The notes beneath the pieces were generated by a model. That model did no database searches and was not told the DNA's origin. It saw only the letters and a program-made list of their open reading frames with translations. The position numbers and the translations under genes were made by a program. This document shows positions 10,846 to 21,225 of a DNA stretch of 64,000 bases, one piece after another; positions within the stretch are counted from its first letter, which is position 1; each line of letters opens with the position of its first letter. The DNA is from Buchnera aphidicola (Takecallis arundicolens). Its GTDB lineage: Bacteria; Pseudomonadota; Gammaproteobacteria; Enterobacterales; Enterobacteriaceae. The stretch lies in the NCBI RefSeq assembly GCF_964058945.1, contig NZ_OZ060369.1:124001-188000 (forward strand), in the 5' to 3' direction.

Positions 10846-11823
10846 TTATTTTCTTAAATTAAAAGTCGTATATTTTTTATATTCAAACATTGCTGAAATG
10901 GATTCCTCATTACTAATCCTACGAATAGCTTCTGCTAACATTGTAGATAAAGTTAATGTTCGGACTTTACTGTGTTGTTTTACTTCTTTCGATAATGGAA
11001 TTGTATCACAAACAATAATTTCATCAATATATGTTTTCTGGATATTTTTTAGAATATTTCCAGAAAACACAGGGTGTGTTGCATATGCGAACACTTTATT
11101 TGCTCCGTTTTTTTTTAATGCCCGAGCAGCTTTACATAATGTTCCTCCAGTATCAATCATATCATCTACTAAAATACAATCTCTATTTGAAACATCTCCA
11201 ATAATATTCATTACTTGTGCAACATTTTTACGTGGTCTTCTTTTATCAATGATTGCCATATCAGTATCATTTAATAATTTTGCAATTGCTCGTGCGCGAA
11301 TTACTCCGCCAATATCCGGAGAAACAATAATTGGATCTTTTAAATTTAGATTTAACATATCTTCTAATAAAACGAAACTTCCAAATACATTGTCTACTGG
11401 TACATCAAAAAACCCTTGAATCTGTTCTGCATGTAAATCTACAGTGAGAATACGATCAATACCTACACTAGATAAAAAATCTGCAATTATTTTAGCGGTT
11501 ATTGGGACACGTGTTGATCTTACTCTACGATCTTGTCTTGCATATCCAAAATATGGAATTACTGCAGTAATACGCCCAGCTGATGCTCTTCGTAAAGCAT
11601 CTATAATAACTGCTAATTCAATAATATTATCATTTGTAGGATAGCAGGTTGATTGAATAATAAAGATATCATCTCCACGCACATTTTCATTAATTTGTAC
11701 ACTAATTTCTCCGTCGCTGAAACGGCTTACGGTTGCATCTCCAAGATGACTATATAATTTATTTGCAATTAATTTAGCTAAAATTGGGATTGAATTACCA
11801 GAAAATATTTTCATGTTTAGCAT
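10846..11823 (-). CDS. prs: Ribose-phosphate pyrophosphokinase (PRPP synthase)
   Basis: Makes PRPP from ribose 5-phosphate and ATP, feeding nucleotide, histidine and NAD synthesis. It has 325 residues, against 315 in E. coli, the excess being a short lysine- and tyrosine-rich C-terminal extension after SISAMFE. Identity to E. coli is very high: [30 protein letters not shown] and the PRPP-binding loop DDMIDTGGT are all present. It is divergent from prfA; the 191-base gap between them should hold both promoters. Confidence 0.98.
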   Translation of the reverse strand: MLNMKIFSGNSIPILAKLIANKLYSHLGDATVSRFSDGEISVQINENVRGDDIFIIQSTCYPTNDNIIELAVIIDALRRASAGRITAVIPYFGYARQDRRVRSTRVPITAKIIADFLSSVGIDRILTVDLHAEQIQGFFDVPVDNVFGSFVLLEDMLNLNLKDPIIVSPDIGGVIRARAIAKLLNDTDMAIIDKRRPRKNVAQVMNIIGDVSNRDCILVDDMIDTGGTLCKAARALKKNGANKVFAYATHPVFSGNILKNIQKTYIDEIIVCDTIPLSKEVKQHSKVRTLTLSTMLAEAIRRISNEESISAMFEYKKYTTFNLRK

Positions 11824-12014
11824 AAACTATCTCATATTTATGAATATATTAAGTAGTATTTTTTACAGTATATAAAATATGTTCAATATTATACAATAAT
11901 ATTATTATTATAGTGTATTATAATGGTTGTATTAATATTTATTGCAGTTGTTTTAAGAAAATATTTTTATAAATTGTATTTATATATCGTATTAAAGTAA
12001 GGATAAATCTAATT

Positions 12015-13091
12015 TTGAAAACATCTATTATAAATAAATTAGAACAATTACATATTAAATTAAAAAAAATTGAAGAATTAATTACAGATCAAGAAATTAT
12101 TTCTAATCAAATACGATTTAAAAAATTATCAAAAGAATATCTGAAATTATCAACTTTAATTACTGTTTTTTTAGAATGGAAAAATATAAAAAAGGAAATT
12201 AAGTTAACTAAAAAATTACTTAGTGATTCTGAAATGTATGATATGGCTGAAGATGAATTAAAAATTTTACATGTTAAAGAGATGAATTTAAAAATAAAAA
12301 TTAAAAATATGCTTTTACCTAATGATGATAATGAATATAAAAGTTGTTTTATTGAAATTAGAGCTGCTACCGGAGGTGATGAAGCTGCAATGTTTGCTGG
12401 TGATTTATTTAAAATGTATGGTCGGTATGCAGAATATAATAACTGGATTACTAAAATCATTAGTAGTCATATGAGTGAAAAAGGAGGATTTAAAGAAGTG
12501 ATTTTAAAAATTACTGGTATAGGAGCATGCAAAAAATTAAAATTTGAGTCTGGAGGACATCGTGTACAACGTGTTCCTAAAACAGAATCACAGGGTAGAA
12601 TACATACATCAACTTGTACAGTTGCTGTTATTCCTGTTGTTAAAGTATCTACAGAAGTTGTTATACATAATTCTGATTTAAAAATTGATACATTTCGGTC
12701 TTCTGGTGCAGGTGGACAACATGTTAATACTACTGATTCTGCAATTCGAATTACACATTTACCGACTGGTACTGTAGTAGAATGTCAGGATGAAAGATCA
12801 CAACATAAAAATAAATCTAAAGCACTATCTATTTTAATATCTAGAATTCATGCACATAAAGTTGCACAACGTAATAAGAAAAATTCTTTAATTCGGAAAA
12901 ATCTATTAGGAACAGGCGATCGATCGGACCGTAATAGAACATATAATTTTCCAAAAAATCGAGTTACTGATCATCGTATTAATTTAAGTGTGTATTGTTT
13001 GGACGATGTTTTAAATGGTAATTTAGATCTTTTAATAGAACCAATAATGCAAGAATATAATGCTAAACTTTTGTTAAAATTTGTAAAATAA
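12015..13091 (+). CDS. prfA: Peptide chain release factor 1
   Basis: Reads UAA and UAG at the ribosome and triggers peptide release. The start is a TTG at 12015, chosen because MKTSIINKLEQLH aligns with the E. coli N terminus and an AAGGAT lies upstream at about 11998-12003. It has 358 residues, against 360 in E. coli. The catalytic GGQ is in SGAGGQHVNTTDSA (near residue 235), and the codon-recognition loop reads P-K-T (VPKTESQGR) where E. coli has P-A-T. prmC, which methylates the GGQ glutamine, follows after 6 bases, so substrate and modifier are co-transcribed. Confidence 0.97.
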   Translation: MKTSIINKLEQLHIKLKKIEELITDQEIISNQIRFKKLSKEYLKLSTLITVFLEWKNIKKEIKLTKKLLSDSEMYDMAEDELKILHVKEMNLKIKIKNMLLPNDDNEYKSCFIEIRAATGGDEAAMFAGDLFKMYGRYAEYNNWITKIISSHMSEKGGFKEVILKITGIGACKKLKFESGGHRVQRVPKTESQGRIHTSTCTVAVIPVVKVSTEVVIHNSDLKIDTFRSSGAGGQHVNTTDSAIRITHLPTGTVVECQDERSQHKNKSKALSILISRIHAHKVAQRNKKNSLIRKNLLGTGDRSDRNRTYNFPKNRVTDHRINLSVYCLDDVLNGNLDLLIEPIMQEYNAKLLLKFVK

Positions 13092-13097
13092 TTTAAT

Positions 13098-13925
13098 ATG
13101 CAAATTAATTTTTGGATAGAATATGGTATAAGATTATTATCTTATTCAAAAACACCAAGATTAGATACTGAATTATTTATTAGTTATGTTCTTCGTAAAT
13201 CACGTACTTGGATTACGATATTTGATAATTTTATATTAAATTCTGATCAGATTTTTTTATTAAAAAAATTATTATATCGACGTTTGTGCGGTGAACCTGT
13301 TGCATATATAATTTGTAAAAAAGAATTTTGGTCTTTATCATTACTTGTTTCAAAAGATACATTAATTCCTAGATCAGAAACAGAAATTTTAGTGTATCAT
13401 AGTTTAGGTCGATTAAAACAAGGAGATTATGTTTTAGATTTAGGTACAGGATGTGGTGCAATTGCTTTATCTATAGCACTCGAAAATCCAAATTGTACTA
13501 TTTTTGGTATTGATTGTATTAATAATGCAATTCAGATTTCTAAAAAGAATGCTGATAATTTTAATATTAAAAATGTTAAATTTTTTTATAGTAATTGGTT
13601 TTCTTGTTTAAATAGAAAGTTTAATTTGATTGTAAGTAATCCACCATATTTAAGTTATAATGAAAAATCATCTTTATCAAGAGAGTTATTTTTTGAACCA
13701 GATATTGCATTATTTTCTAAGCAGCATGGTATATCAGAAATTAAGTATATTATTAATCATTCTAAAAAATATTTATTTTTTAATGGTTGGTTATTAATTG
13801 AACATGGATATAAACAAAGTAAAATAGTATATCAATTATTTAAAAAAAATAATTTTTATAATATTAAAACATATCAAGATTATTTAGGTTATCCACGTAT
13901 TACAGTAGGTCAGAAAATCTGTTAG
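13098..13925 (+). CDS. prmC: Release factor glutamine methyltransferase
   Basis: SAM-dependent enzyme that methylates the GGQ glutamine of release factors. It has 275 residues, against 277 in E. coli. The SAM-binding signature is LDLGTGCGAIALSIA (near residue 114) and the catalytic motif is SNPPYLS (near residue 182); the N-terminal helical domain contains RRLCGEPVAYI. It is the second gene of the prfA-prmC pair with a 6-base spacer. A 109-base gap leads to the ackA start. Confidence 0.96.
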   Translation: MQINFWIEYGIRLLSYSKTPRLDTELFISYVLRKSRTWITIFDNFILNSDQIFLLKKLLYRRLCGEPVAYIICKKEFWSLSLLVSKDTLIPRSETEILVYHSLGRLKQGDYVLDLGTGCGAIALSIALENPNCTIFGIDCINNAIQISKKNADNFNIKNVKFFYSNWFSCLNRKFNLIVSNPPYLSYNEKSSLSRELFFEPDIALFSKQHGISEIKYIINHSKKYLFFNGWLLIEHGYKQSKIVYQLFKKNNFYNIKTYQDYLGYPRITVGQKIC

Positions 13926-14034
13926 TTATATTTTTAAGATATTTGATAAATATCATAAATAGGGTTAAATGATATTCATTTTTATTAAATTTAGTTTATA
14001 TGAATTTTATATTACATACTTTAAGTGGGAATAT

Positions 14035-15240
14035 ATGTTAAAAAACTTAGTTTTAGTATTTAATTGTGGCAGTTCATCTGTAAAATTCTCTATTTTAGAC
14101 CCAATTCATAATAAAAAATATTTATTTGGTATAGTTGAAAGATTATATTTGAATGAATCATGTGTGACTTGGCATGTACATAAAAAAAAAAAAACAGTGT
14201 TAATTGGTAATAACGTTTCTCATAATCAGGCATTAAAATTTATTATTAAAGTTATTTTTACAAAATATGATGATTTAATATCAAGTATTCAATATATTGG
14301 ACATCGTGTTGTACATGGGGGTAATCAATTAATTAAATCAGTTATTATTAATGATACGATAATACAAAAAATTCAGGAAAATAGTGTATTTGCTCCGTTA
14401 CATAATCCAATGAATATATTAGGTATACAAGCTTCTATCCAATATTTTCCAGATTTAAAAAAAAAAAATGTTGCAGTACTAGATACTTCGTTTTATCATT
14501 CTCTTCCGGATTTTTCTTATTTGTATGCTATACCATATAAATTTTATAAAAAATATCATATTCGTCGTTATGGTGCACACGGTATTAGTCATTTATATAT
14601 TGCTCACAAGACTTCAGATTTATTAAATATTAAGTTTAATAATTTAAATATTATTACTTGTCATTTAGGAGGGGGTTCATCAATAACTGCTATTCGTAAT
14701 GGTTTATGTATAGATACGTCTATGGGTTTAACACCATTAGAGGGTTTAGTGATGGGTACAAGGAGTGGTGATATAGATCCTTCTGTAGTTTTTTTTATGT
14801 ATGATATATTAGGAAAAAGTATGGATGAGATACAGCATATTTTAATTAATAAATCTGGTATTCTTGGTTTGACGAATGGTCTAACTAGTGATTTTAGATA
14901 TATTGAGGAAAAATATTATTCGAAATTTCAGGCATATAGAATAATGAATTTATTTTGTTATAGATTATCTAAATATATTGGTTCATATGCCGCTTCATTA
15001 GAAGGTAAATTAGATGCTATTGTTTTTACAGGAGGTATTGGTGAAAATTCTGCTTTAACACGTGCATTAGTATTATCAAGATTAGAATTTCTTGGTTTAA
15101 AAATAGATAATAATTTAAATTATCAGCCAAATTTGAATAAATCACGTTTTATTAATAAAAAAAATACAATTCCACTTTTAGTGATACCGACTAATGAGGA
15201 ATTTATTATTGCTAAAGAAACAATACAGTTATTTTTATGA
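14035..15240 (+). CDS. ackA: Acetate kinase
   Basis: Converts acetyl phosphate and ADP to acetate and ATP. I start at the ATG at 14035, because MLKNLVLVFNCGSSS aligns with the E. coli start and AAGTGGG precedes it; an in-frame ATG at 13969 would add 22 unmatched residues. The product has 401 residues, against 400 in E. coli. Motifs are NCGSSSVKFS, GHRVVHGG, MGTRSGDIDPS and GGIGEN. Two long in-frame A runs, A13 at 14182-14194 and A12 at 14457-14468, are likely slippage sites. pta follows, giving the usual ackA-pta pair. Confidence 0.96.
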   Translation: MLKNLVLVFNCGSSSVKFSILDPIHNKKYLFGIVERLYLNESCVTWHVHKKKKTVLIGNNVSHNQALKFIIKVIFTKYDDLISSIQYIGHRVVHGGNQLIKSVIINDTIIQKIQENSVFAPLHNPMNILGIQASIQYFPDLKKKNVAVLDTSFYHSLPDFSYLYAIPYKFYKKYHIRRYGAHGISHLYIAHKTSDLLNIKFNNLNIITCHLGGGSSITAIRNGLCIDTSMGLTPLEGLVMGTRSGDIDPSVVFFMYDILGKSMDEIQHILINKSGILGLTNGLTSDFRYIEEKYYSKFQAYRIMNLFCYRLSKYIGSYAASLEGKLDAIVFTGGIGENSALTRALVLSRLEFLGLKIDNNLNYQPNLNKSRFINKKNTIPLLVIPTNEEFIIAKETIQLFL

Positions 15241-15242
15241 TT

Positions 15243-15262
15243 TTACTATTTATGAATAGTAA
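15243..15262 (+). repeat. Short inverted repeat between ackA and pta
   Basis: TTACTATT at 15243-15250 and AATAGTAA at 15255-15262 form a perfect 8-bp stem with a 4-base loop, just after the ackA stop. It is AT-rich and has no following U run, so it is more likely an mRNA stability or spacing element, or chance, than a terminator. Confidence 0.35.
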
Positions 15263-15309
15263 TAATTATTAAAATAAAAATATTAATGAATTTTATATGC
15301 GAGATTTTT

Positions 15310-17391
15310 ATGACGCGTACTATTATGTTAGTTCCGATTGGAAATAGTGTCGGTCTTACAACGGTTAGTGTAAGTTTATTAAAATTAGTTTACGAAAATA
15401 AACTCAGTGCAATTTTTTTTAAACCATTTCCTGATATTTTGAATGATATTGATGATACTGCTAATATTGTAAATAGGAATTTTGGTATTCCCAGCATTAA
15501 ACCCGTTTTACCTGTAAACACAATGTTTTTATCAGATAGAGAATATGTTAAAAAATTAATACAAGATAATTTAGATTTATATTATTCATATTACAATAAG
15601 TATGATATTATTTTCATTGAAGGTAAGAAAAACAGTAATTTAAAATATTATATACATGATTTAAATTTAAAATTTTTATATCATACACGATGTGAGTTAA
15701 TTATTTATAATGTTAATTATAATGATTTTTATAAAGAATTTTTGTTTTATAAAAAAAAGTATGATATTAGGAATCGTATTATTGGTATAATTAATAATTT
15801 TTATGATATTTCTATAAAAAAATATAATGATATTCTATTTTCTCCATATTCTTTAATAAATCACCATATACATCTTAATAGAAAATCAGTTGTTGTATCA
15901 AATATTCCATGGAATAAAAAGTTAATATATTTTCCTATATATGCAATATTTAAATTAATTAAAATAGAAAATATTTTAAAAAAGTATACAATAAATCAAA
16001 TTGATTCATTTGTTTTATATGATCAATTTTTTTTTAATATGTCCAATCATATTTTTAATTCTGTTTTATTAATTCCTTTTTATAAATTTATTAAAAAATA
16101 CCAATCGTTATGTGTAATATTAGAATGTAATATTTTACATTCTATTATATTAACTGATTGTAATAAATATGATATATGTAATTTTAGTATACTTAAAAAA
16201 CAATTTAAGTATAAAATCTTATTATTTTATACTAAATCAAAATTTGATCAGGTAATACTGTCTATTCATATGTTTCATAAAAATATGATCATAAATGATA
16301 AAATTTATCTTAATTCAGTAATATTACATTTTACTAATTATATAAATAAAAAATTTATTTTTCGTTTATTAGTTCATACTAGAAAACAAATTATTCATTT
16401 TTCACAGAATGTATTTCAACAGTATTTAATTGAAAAAGCAAAAAATAAAAATAGTCATATTTTATTACCAGAAGGTTCAGAAGAACGTATTATACATGCT
16501 GCAAGTATTGTATCGAATTTAGGAATTGTGCAATGTACATTGTTAGGTAATAAAAAAATAATACATCAAATTGCTAAAAAAAACGGGTGGAATATTAATA
16601 ATAATATTAATATTATTAATCCGATAAATATTTATAAAAACTATATTGAAAAGTTATTTGTATTACGAGCTCACAAAGGTATAACATGGAAATTATCAGA
16701 AAAATATGTTCAAGATCATATGGTATTAGGTTCATTATTGTTATTAGAAAACGAAGTTGATGGTGTAGTATGTGGTGTAAAGTATACTACTGCTGAAGTT
16801 TTACGTACTGCAATTCAATTAATTGGAATAAAAAAAAATATTTATAGTAATTCACCTATAGTATCATCTTCTTTTTTTATGTTGTTAAAGAGTAGTATAT
16901 TATTATATAGCGATTGTGCAGTAAATATTGATCCGAACATAAAACAATTAGTAAATATTGTTTTGGATACTTCTGATTTAGCGATTTTATTTGATATCAA
17001 ACCAAAAATAGCTATGTTATCTTATTCTACTGGTATTTCTGGTTCAGGTGATACTGTTGAAAAAGTACGAAAAGCAACTTGTTTAGTAAAAAAAATACGA
17101 CCCGATTTAACAATCGATGGTCCCATTCAATACGATGCTGCAATCAATCCTAATATTTCAAATATTAAGTTACCTAAATCATGTTTACATGGACAAGCAA
17201 ATGTTTTTATTTTTCCTGATCTAAATTCTGGTAATATTACTTATAAAGCTGTTCAACAATCTTTAAATATATCTTCTATCGGACCTATTTTACAAGGTTT
17301 AATGAAACCGGTAAATGATCTTTCAAGGGGTGCTACCGTAAATGATATTGTATATACTATCCTTGTTACTGCAATTCAAAAAATTACATGA
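15310..17391 (+). CDS. pta: Phosphate acetyltransferase
   Basis: Interconverts acetyl-CoA and acetyl phosphate, supplying AckA. I place the start at the ATG at 15310, since MTRTIMLVPIGNSVGLT aligns with the E. coli N terminus; the ATG at 15286 would add 8 residues. The product has 693 residues, against 714 in E. coli. The C-terminal catalytic half is well kept: LLPEGSEERIIHAA, MLSYSTGISGSGD, IDGPIQYDAA and a long matching stretch from FIFPDLNSGN. The N-terminal half (about residues 100-370), the DRTGG-like regulatory region, is highly diverged and very rich in Ile, Asn, Lys and Tyr. This suggests relaxed constraint on regulation but not on catalysis. Confidence 0.95.
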   Translation: MTRTIMLVPIGNSVGLTTVSVSLLKLVYENKLSAIFFKPFPDILNDIDDTANIVNRNFGIPSIKPVLPVNTMFLSDREYVKKLIQDNLDLYYSYYNKYDIIFIEGKKNSNLKYYIHDLNLKFLYHTRCELIIYNVNYNDFYKEFLFYKKKYDIRNRIIGIINNFYDISIKKYNDILFSPYSLINHHIHLNRKSVVVSNIPWNKKLIYFPIYAIFKLIKIENILKKYTINQIDSFVLYDQFFFNMSNHIFNSVLLIPFYKFIKKYQSLCVILECNILHSIILTDCNKYDICNFSILKKQFKYKILLFYTKSKFDQVILSIHMFHKNMIINDKIYLNSVILHFTNYINKKFIFRLLVHTRKQIIHFSQNVFQQYLIEKAKNKNSHILLPEGSEERIIHAASIVSNLGIVQCTLLGNKKIIHQIAKKNGWNINNNINIINPINIYKNYIEKLFVLRAHKGITWKLSEKYVQDHMVLGSLLLLENEVDGVVCGVKYTTAEVLRTAIQLIGIKKNIYSNSPIVSSSFFMLLKSSILLYSDCAVNIDPNIKQLVNIVLDTSDLAILFDIKPKIAMLSYSTGISGSGDTVEKVRKATCLVKKIRPDLTIDGPIQYDAAINPNISNIKLPKSCLHGQANVFIFPDLNSGNITYKAVQQSLNISSIGPILQGLMKPVNDLSRGATVNDIVYTILVTAIQKIT

Positions 17392-17434
17392 TTACTTTAA
17401 TATTATTTTATGAAAAATTATTTTTTTAATATGA

Positions 17435-17722
17435 TTAAATTAGTATTATAATATTACTTTTTGCTCTACATGAGCATGCAAGAATATTTCCTTTCGGTAC
17501 GTAAGCTATACTTTTTTTAAATTGATATATTTTTCCATATACTAATTTTATACTACAACTACCACAATACCCGGAATTACATTGATAAAATATATCTATA
17601 TGATTTATTAATAATATTTGTAATATTGATAATTTTTGTTGTTCTGGTCGAATATAATATTTTTTATTATATATTTCAATAATATAATCTTTTTTTTTAT
17701 AGTTTAAATTTTTTAAATTCAT
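17435..17722 (-). CDS. yfaE: 2Fe-2S ferredoxin for ribonucleotide reductase cofactor maintenance
   Basis: Small plant-type ferredoxin that in E. coli helps build and repair the diferric-tyrosyl radical of NrdB. I use the ATG at 17722 (95 residues); an in-frame GTG at 17737 is the alternative. E. coli YfaE has 84 residues. The cluster motif is [14 protein letters not shown], with the distal Cys in ACSCRAK. The start overlaps the end of nrdB by 26 bases, so translation is coupled to its client, as the E. coli nrdA-nrdB-yfaE order would predict. Confidence 0.9.
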   Translation of the reverse strand: MNLKNLNYKKKDYIIEIYNKKYYIRPEQQKLSILQILLINHIDIFYQCNSGYCGSCSIKLVYGKIYQFKKSIAYVPKGNILACSCRAKSNIIILI

Positions 17723-18830
17723 CTTTTGAAATTTCACAATCTATTTGATTTGTTAAGTAAGAACTTGCTTCAACTTCTTGCGGAGCAACTTGTACGTTGT
17801 CTGAAATTAACCAATTATTAATCCATGGAATTGGATTTTTAATTCTGGGAAATATTGGTGTTAAATCAATTGCTTCCATTCTGAGGTTTGTAATATATTC
17901 TATATATTTAAACATAATGTCTTTATTTAGTCCTAAAATAGATCCATTCTGAAAGAGATATTCAGCCCATGTTTTTTCTTGTTCTGCTGATGTTTGAAAT
18001 AGGTTAATGGTTTTTTTTTTACATTCTTTTATTATTTTTACCATTTCTGAATCATTTTCATGATTTTTTAAGATATTTATAATATGTTGCGTACCCGTTA
18101 AATGTAAAGATTCATCTCGTGCTATTAATCGAATAATTTTAGCATTACCTTCCATTAGTTTTTTTTCAGCAAATGCAAAAGAACAGGCAAAACTAACATA
18201 AAAACGTATTGCTTCTAACACATTGACGCTGATTAGACATAAATATAATGCTTTTTTAATAGTTTTTAAATTAATTTTTATAACATTATTTTTATTATTT
18301 TTATAATTTCCTTCTCCAAATAAATTCCAGTAATTTGTCATATTGATTAAAGTATCATAATAATAAGATATGTTTTTAGCACGTTCGTAAATATTTTTAT
18401 TAGAAATAATTTTATTAAATATATCTGATGGACAATTTGTAATGTTCCGGATAATATGTGTGTATGATCTTGAATGAATAGTTTCTGAAAATGACCATGT
18501 TTCTACCCATGTTTCTAATTCAGGTAATGAAATAATAGGTAGAAATGCTATATTTGGACTTCTTCCTTGAATGGAATCTAATAAAGTTTGGTATTTTAAA
18601 TTGCTAATAAAAATGTGTTTTTCATGTTTTGGTAATGATAAAAAGTCTATTCGATCTTTTGATAAATCAATTTCTTCTGGTCTCCAAAAAAAAGATAATT
18701 GTTTTTCTATTAAATTTTCGAAAATATGGTATTTTTGTTGGTCATATCTAGCAATATTTACAGATTGTCCAAAAAACATTGGTTCTTTTAATTGATCGTT
18801 ATTTTTTCTAGAAAATGTGGTATATGACAT
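17697..18830 (-). CDS. nrdB: Ribonucleoside-diphosphate reductase class Ia, beta subunit
   Basis: Carries the diiron-tyrosyl radical cofactor that starts ribonucleotide reduction in NrdA. It has 377 residues, against 376 in E. coli. Conserved stretches include [29 protein letters not shown] and [18 protein letters not shown], which contains the radical Tyr and neighbouring iron ligands. [13 protein letters not shown] holds the second set of Glu/His ligands. The gene lies 44 bases after nrdA, and yfaE overlaps its end, forming an nrdA-nrdB-yfaE operon on the minus strand. Confidence 0.97.
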   Translation of the reverse strand: MSYTTFSRKNNDQLKEPMFFGQSVNIARYDQQKYHIFENLIEKQLSFFWRPEEIDLSKDRIDFLSLPKHEKHIFISNLKYQTLLDSIQGRSPNIAFLPIISLPELETWVETWSFSETIHSRSYTHIIRNITNCPSDIFNKIISNKNIYERAKNISYYYDTLINMTNYWNLFGEGNYKNNKNNVIKINLKTIKKALYLCLISVNVLEAIRFYVSFACSFAFAEKKLMEGNAKIIRLIARDESLHLTGTQHIINILKNHENDSEMVKIIKECKKKTINLFQTSAEQEKTWAEYLFQNGSILGLNKDIMFKYIEYITNLRMEAIDLTPIFPRIKNPIPWINNWLISDNVQVAPQEVEASSYLTNQIDCEISKDEFKKFKL

Positions 18831-18874
18831 ATTTTTACCTAAGTATTTATGTTAGATTTTTATAATATTTTATA

Positions 18875-21160
18875 TTATAATATACATGCTCCATCACTAC
18901 AATAATATTCTTGACTATAATCTTTATTTTTTTTTTGATACTGATTTAAATCATCCCGGGTATTTTGATAATATAATGTTTTTAAACCTAATTTATATGC
19001 AATTAATAAATCTTGTAAAAGTATTTTAATTGGTATTTTATTGTTTGGAAATTTTGAAGGGTCATAATTTGTATTTGCTGAAATTGATTGATCAACAAAT
19101 TTTTGCATGATACCAACTAAATTTAAATATCCTTGATTATTTGGCATATCCCATAGTAGTTCATATTTATTTTTTAATTTCGTATATTCAGGTACTACTT
19201 GTTTTAACATACCATCTTTAGAAGCTTTAATGGTAATATACCCTCTTGGTGGTTCAATTCCATTAGTAGCATTAGCAATTTGTGATGATGTTTCTGTAGG
19301 CATAATTGCTGAAACTGTAGAATTACGTAAACCATACTTTTTAATTTTTTCTCTTAATTTATTCCAATTTAATTGCAAATTTTGTTTACAAATTAAATCA
19401 ACATTTTTTTTATAAGTATCTATTGGTAATATTCCTTTAGAATAATTTGTTTGGTAAAATAAAGCACATGGACCTTTTTCTTTAGATAGTTTATAAGATG
19501 CCTGTAATAAATAATATTGTATATGTTCAAATGTGATATGTGTTAAATTATTAGCGCTACCATCTGAATATTTTACGTTATTTTTAGCTAAATAACATGC
19601 AAAATTTATTACTCCAATTCCTATTGAACGTCTATTTTGAGCACCATTTTTTGCAGAAATGATAGGATATAATTGATAATCAATAATTTCATCTAATGCC
19701 CTAACTAACAAATCAGATAATTTTTTTAATTCAATTAAATGTTTAATACAACCTAAATTCAATGCTGATAGTATACATAATGCAATTTCTGCATTTTTAT
19801 CATTAAGATCGTTTATTGGACTTGTCGGAAGGGTAATTTCTAAACATAAGTTTGATTGTTTGATAGGAGCGTATTTTGGATTGAATGCACTGTGTGTATT
19901 ACAGTGATCTACATTTTGTATATAAATTCGACCTGTAGATGTACGTTCTTTCATAATTAAAGAGAATAAATCAACAGATTTAATTTTTTTCTTGCGAATG
20001 TGGATGTTATTTTCATATTGTATATATAGTTCTTCAAATTTTTTCTGGTCAGAAAAGAAATAATGATATAATTTTGGAACATCAGATGGACTAAATAATG
20101 TAATATATTGTTGATTAATTAGTCTTTGGTACATTATTTTATTAATTTGTACACAATAATCCACATGTCTTACACGATTTTCTTCAATTCCTCGATTATT
20201 TTTTAATACAATGAGACTTTCAATTTCTAAATGCCAAATTGGATAAAATAATGTTGCTGCTCCTCCTCTTATACCTCCTTGTGAACATGATTTTACAGCT
20301 GTTTGAAAATATTTATAAAAAGGTATACATCCTGTATGAAAATTTTCACCATTTCTAATGGGACTACCAATTGCGCGTATTTGGCCCACATTAATTCCAA
20401 TTCCTGCTTTTTGTGAAATATATTTTACTATAGAACTTGCAGTGGCATTAATAGAATTTAAGCTATCTGAACACTCAATTAATACACATGAACTAAATTG
20501 TCTAGTTAGTGTACGTACTCCAGACATGATAGGTGTTGGTAAAGAAATTTTAAATTTCGAAATAGCATCATAAAAGTTTTTTATATATTGCATTTTTTTT
20601 TCTTTTGGATACCTAATAAATAAACAAGCAGAAATTAATATATACAAAAATTGTGCACTTTCATATATTTTTCCAGTAATGCGATTTTGAATAAGATATT
20701 TCCCTTCTAGTTGTTTTACTGCAGAGTAGGCAAAATTCATATCGCGATCATGCTTTATAAAATTGTTCATAATATAATATTCTTCTTTAGAATATTTTTT
20801 TATTAATATTGGATCATATTTTTTTAATTTTACCATTTTTTTTACATGTTTATATAAACTTGGTGGACTAAATTGTCCAAATGCTTTTTTACGTAATTGA
20901 AAAATTGTTAACCGTGCAGCCATATATTGATAATCTGGAGTATCTTGAGAAATAAGGTCTGCTGTAGTTTTGATAATGATATTATGAATATGTATTGTTT
21001 TAATTTCGTTGTAGAATTGTATTTTTGATTTTTTTATAATTTTTATTATTGAAATATTTTTTAACTTTTTAGATGCTCGGTTTAACATGGTTGATATTTT
21101 ACAAAAATTTATTTTTTCTTTTTTACCGTTCTTTTTTGTTACTACTAAAATATTTTCCAT
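18875..21160 (-). CDS. nrdA: Ribonucleoside-diphosphate reductase class Ia, alpha subunit
   Basis: Catalytic subunit that makes deoxyribonucleotides. Its 761 residues equal the E. coli length. The active-site cysteines are in SSCVLIECSD, NLCLEITLPTSP and ALCILSALNLG, and the C-terminal redox pair is in YYCSDGACIL. The N-terminal ATP-cone region is present but diverged (GKKEKINFCKISTML). TETSSQIANATNGIEPPRG matches the family closely. It is the first gene of nrdA-nrdB-yfaE; a short AT-rich gap separates it from gyrA, which lies upstream on the same strand. Confidence 0.97.
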   Translation of the reverse strand: MENILVVTKKNGKKEKINFCKISTMLNRASKKLKNISIIKIIKKSKIQFYNEIKTIHIHNIIIKTTADLISQDTPDYQYMAARLTIFQLRKKAFGQFSPPSLYKHVKKMVKLKKYDPILIKKYSKEEYYIMNNFIKHDRDMNFAYSAVKQLEGKYLIQNRITGKIYESAQFLYILISACLFIRYPKEKKMQYIKNFYDAISKFKISLPTPIMSGVRTLTRQFSSCVLIECSDSLNSINATASSIVKYISQKAGIGINVGQIRAIGSPIRNGENFHTGCIPFYKYFQTAVKSCSQGGIRGGAATLFYPIWHLEIESLIVLKNNRGIEENRVRHVDYCVQINKIMYQRLINQQYITLFSPSDVPKLYHYFFSDQKKFEELYIQYENNIHIRKKKIKSVDLFSLIMKERTSTGRIYIQNVDHCNTHSAFNPKYAPIKQSNLCLEITLPTSPINDLNDKNAEIALCILSALNLGCIKHLIELKKLSDLLVRALDEIIDYQLYPIISAKNGAQNRRSIGIGVINFACYLAKNNVKYSDGSANNLTHITFEHIQYYLLQASYKLSKEKGPCALFYQTNYSKGILPIDTYKKNVDLICKQNLQLNWNKLREKIKKYGLRNSTVSAIMPTETSSQIANATNGIEPPRGYITIKASKDGMLKQVVPEYTKLKNKYELLWDMPNNQGYLNLVGIMQKFVDQSISANTNYDPSKFPNNKIPIKILLQDLLIAYKLGLKTLYYQNTRDDLNQYQKKNKDYSQEYYCSDGACIL

Positions 21161-21225
21161 TGTGTATTACCTAATTATTTTTCACTTGATAAATAAAATA
21201 TTTTATTGAATATAAAAATATTATA

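Noticed and set aside
10898-11419. Open frame of 173 codons opposite prs
   Set aside because: Antisense to a near-identical Prs protein, with no recognisable domain or ribosome site.
12107-12460. Open frame opposite prfA
   Set aside because: Shadow of the release factor gene; low-complexity Ile/Ser/Leu composition and no motif.
13969-14034. N-terminal extension of AckA from an upstream ATG
   Set aside because: The 22 residues are unmatched and AT-driven, whereas the ATG at 14035 aligns with the family start and has a better ribosome site.
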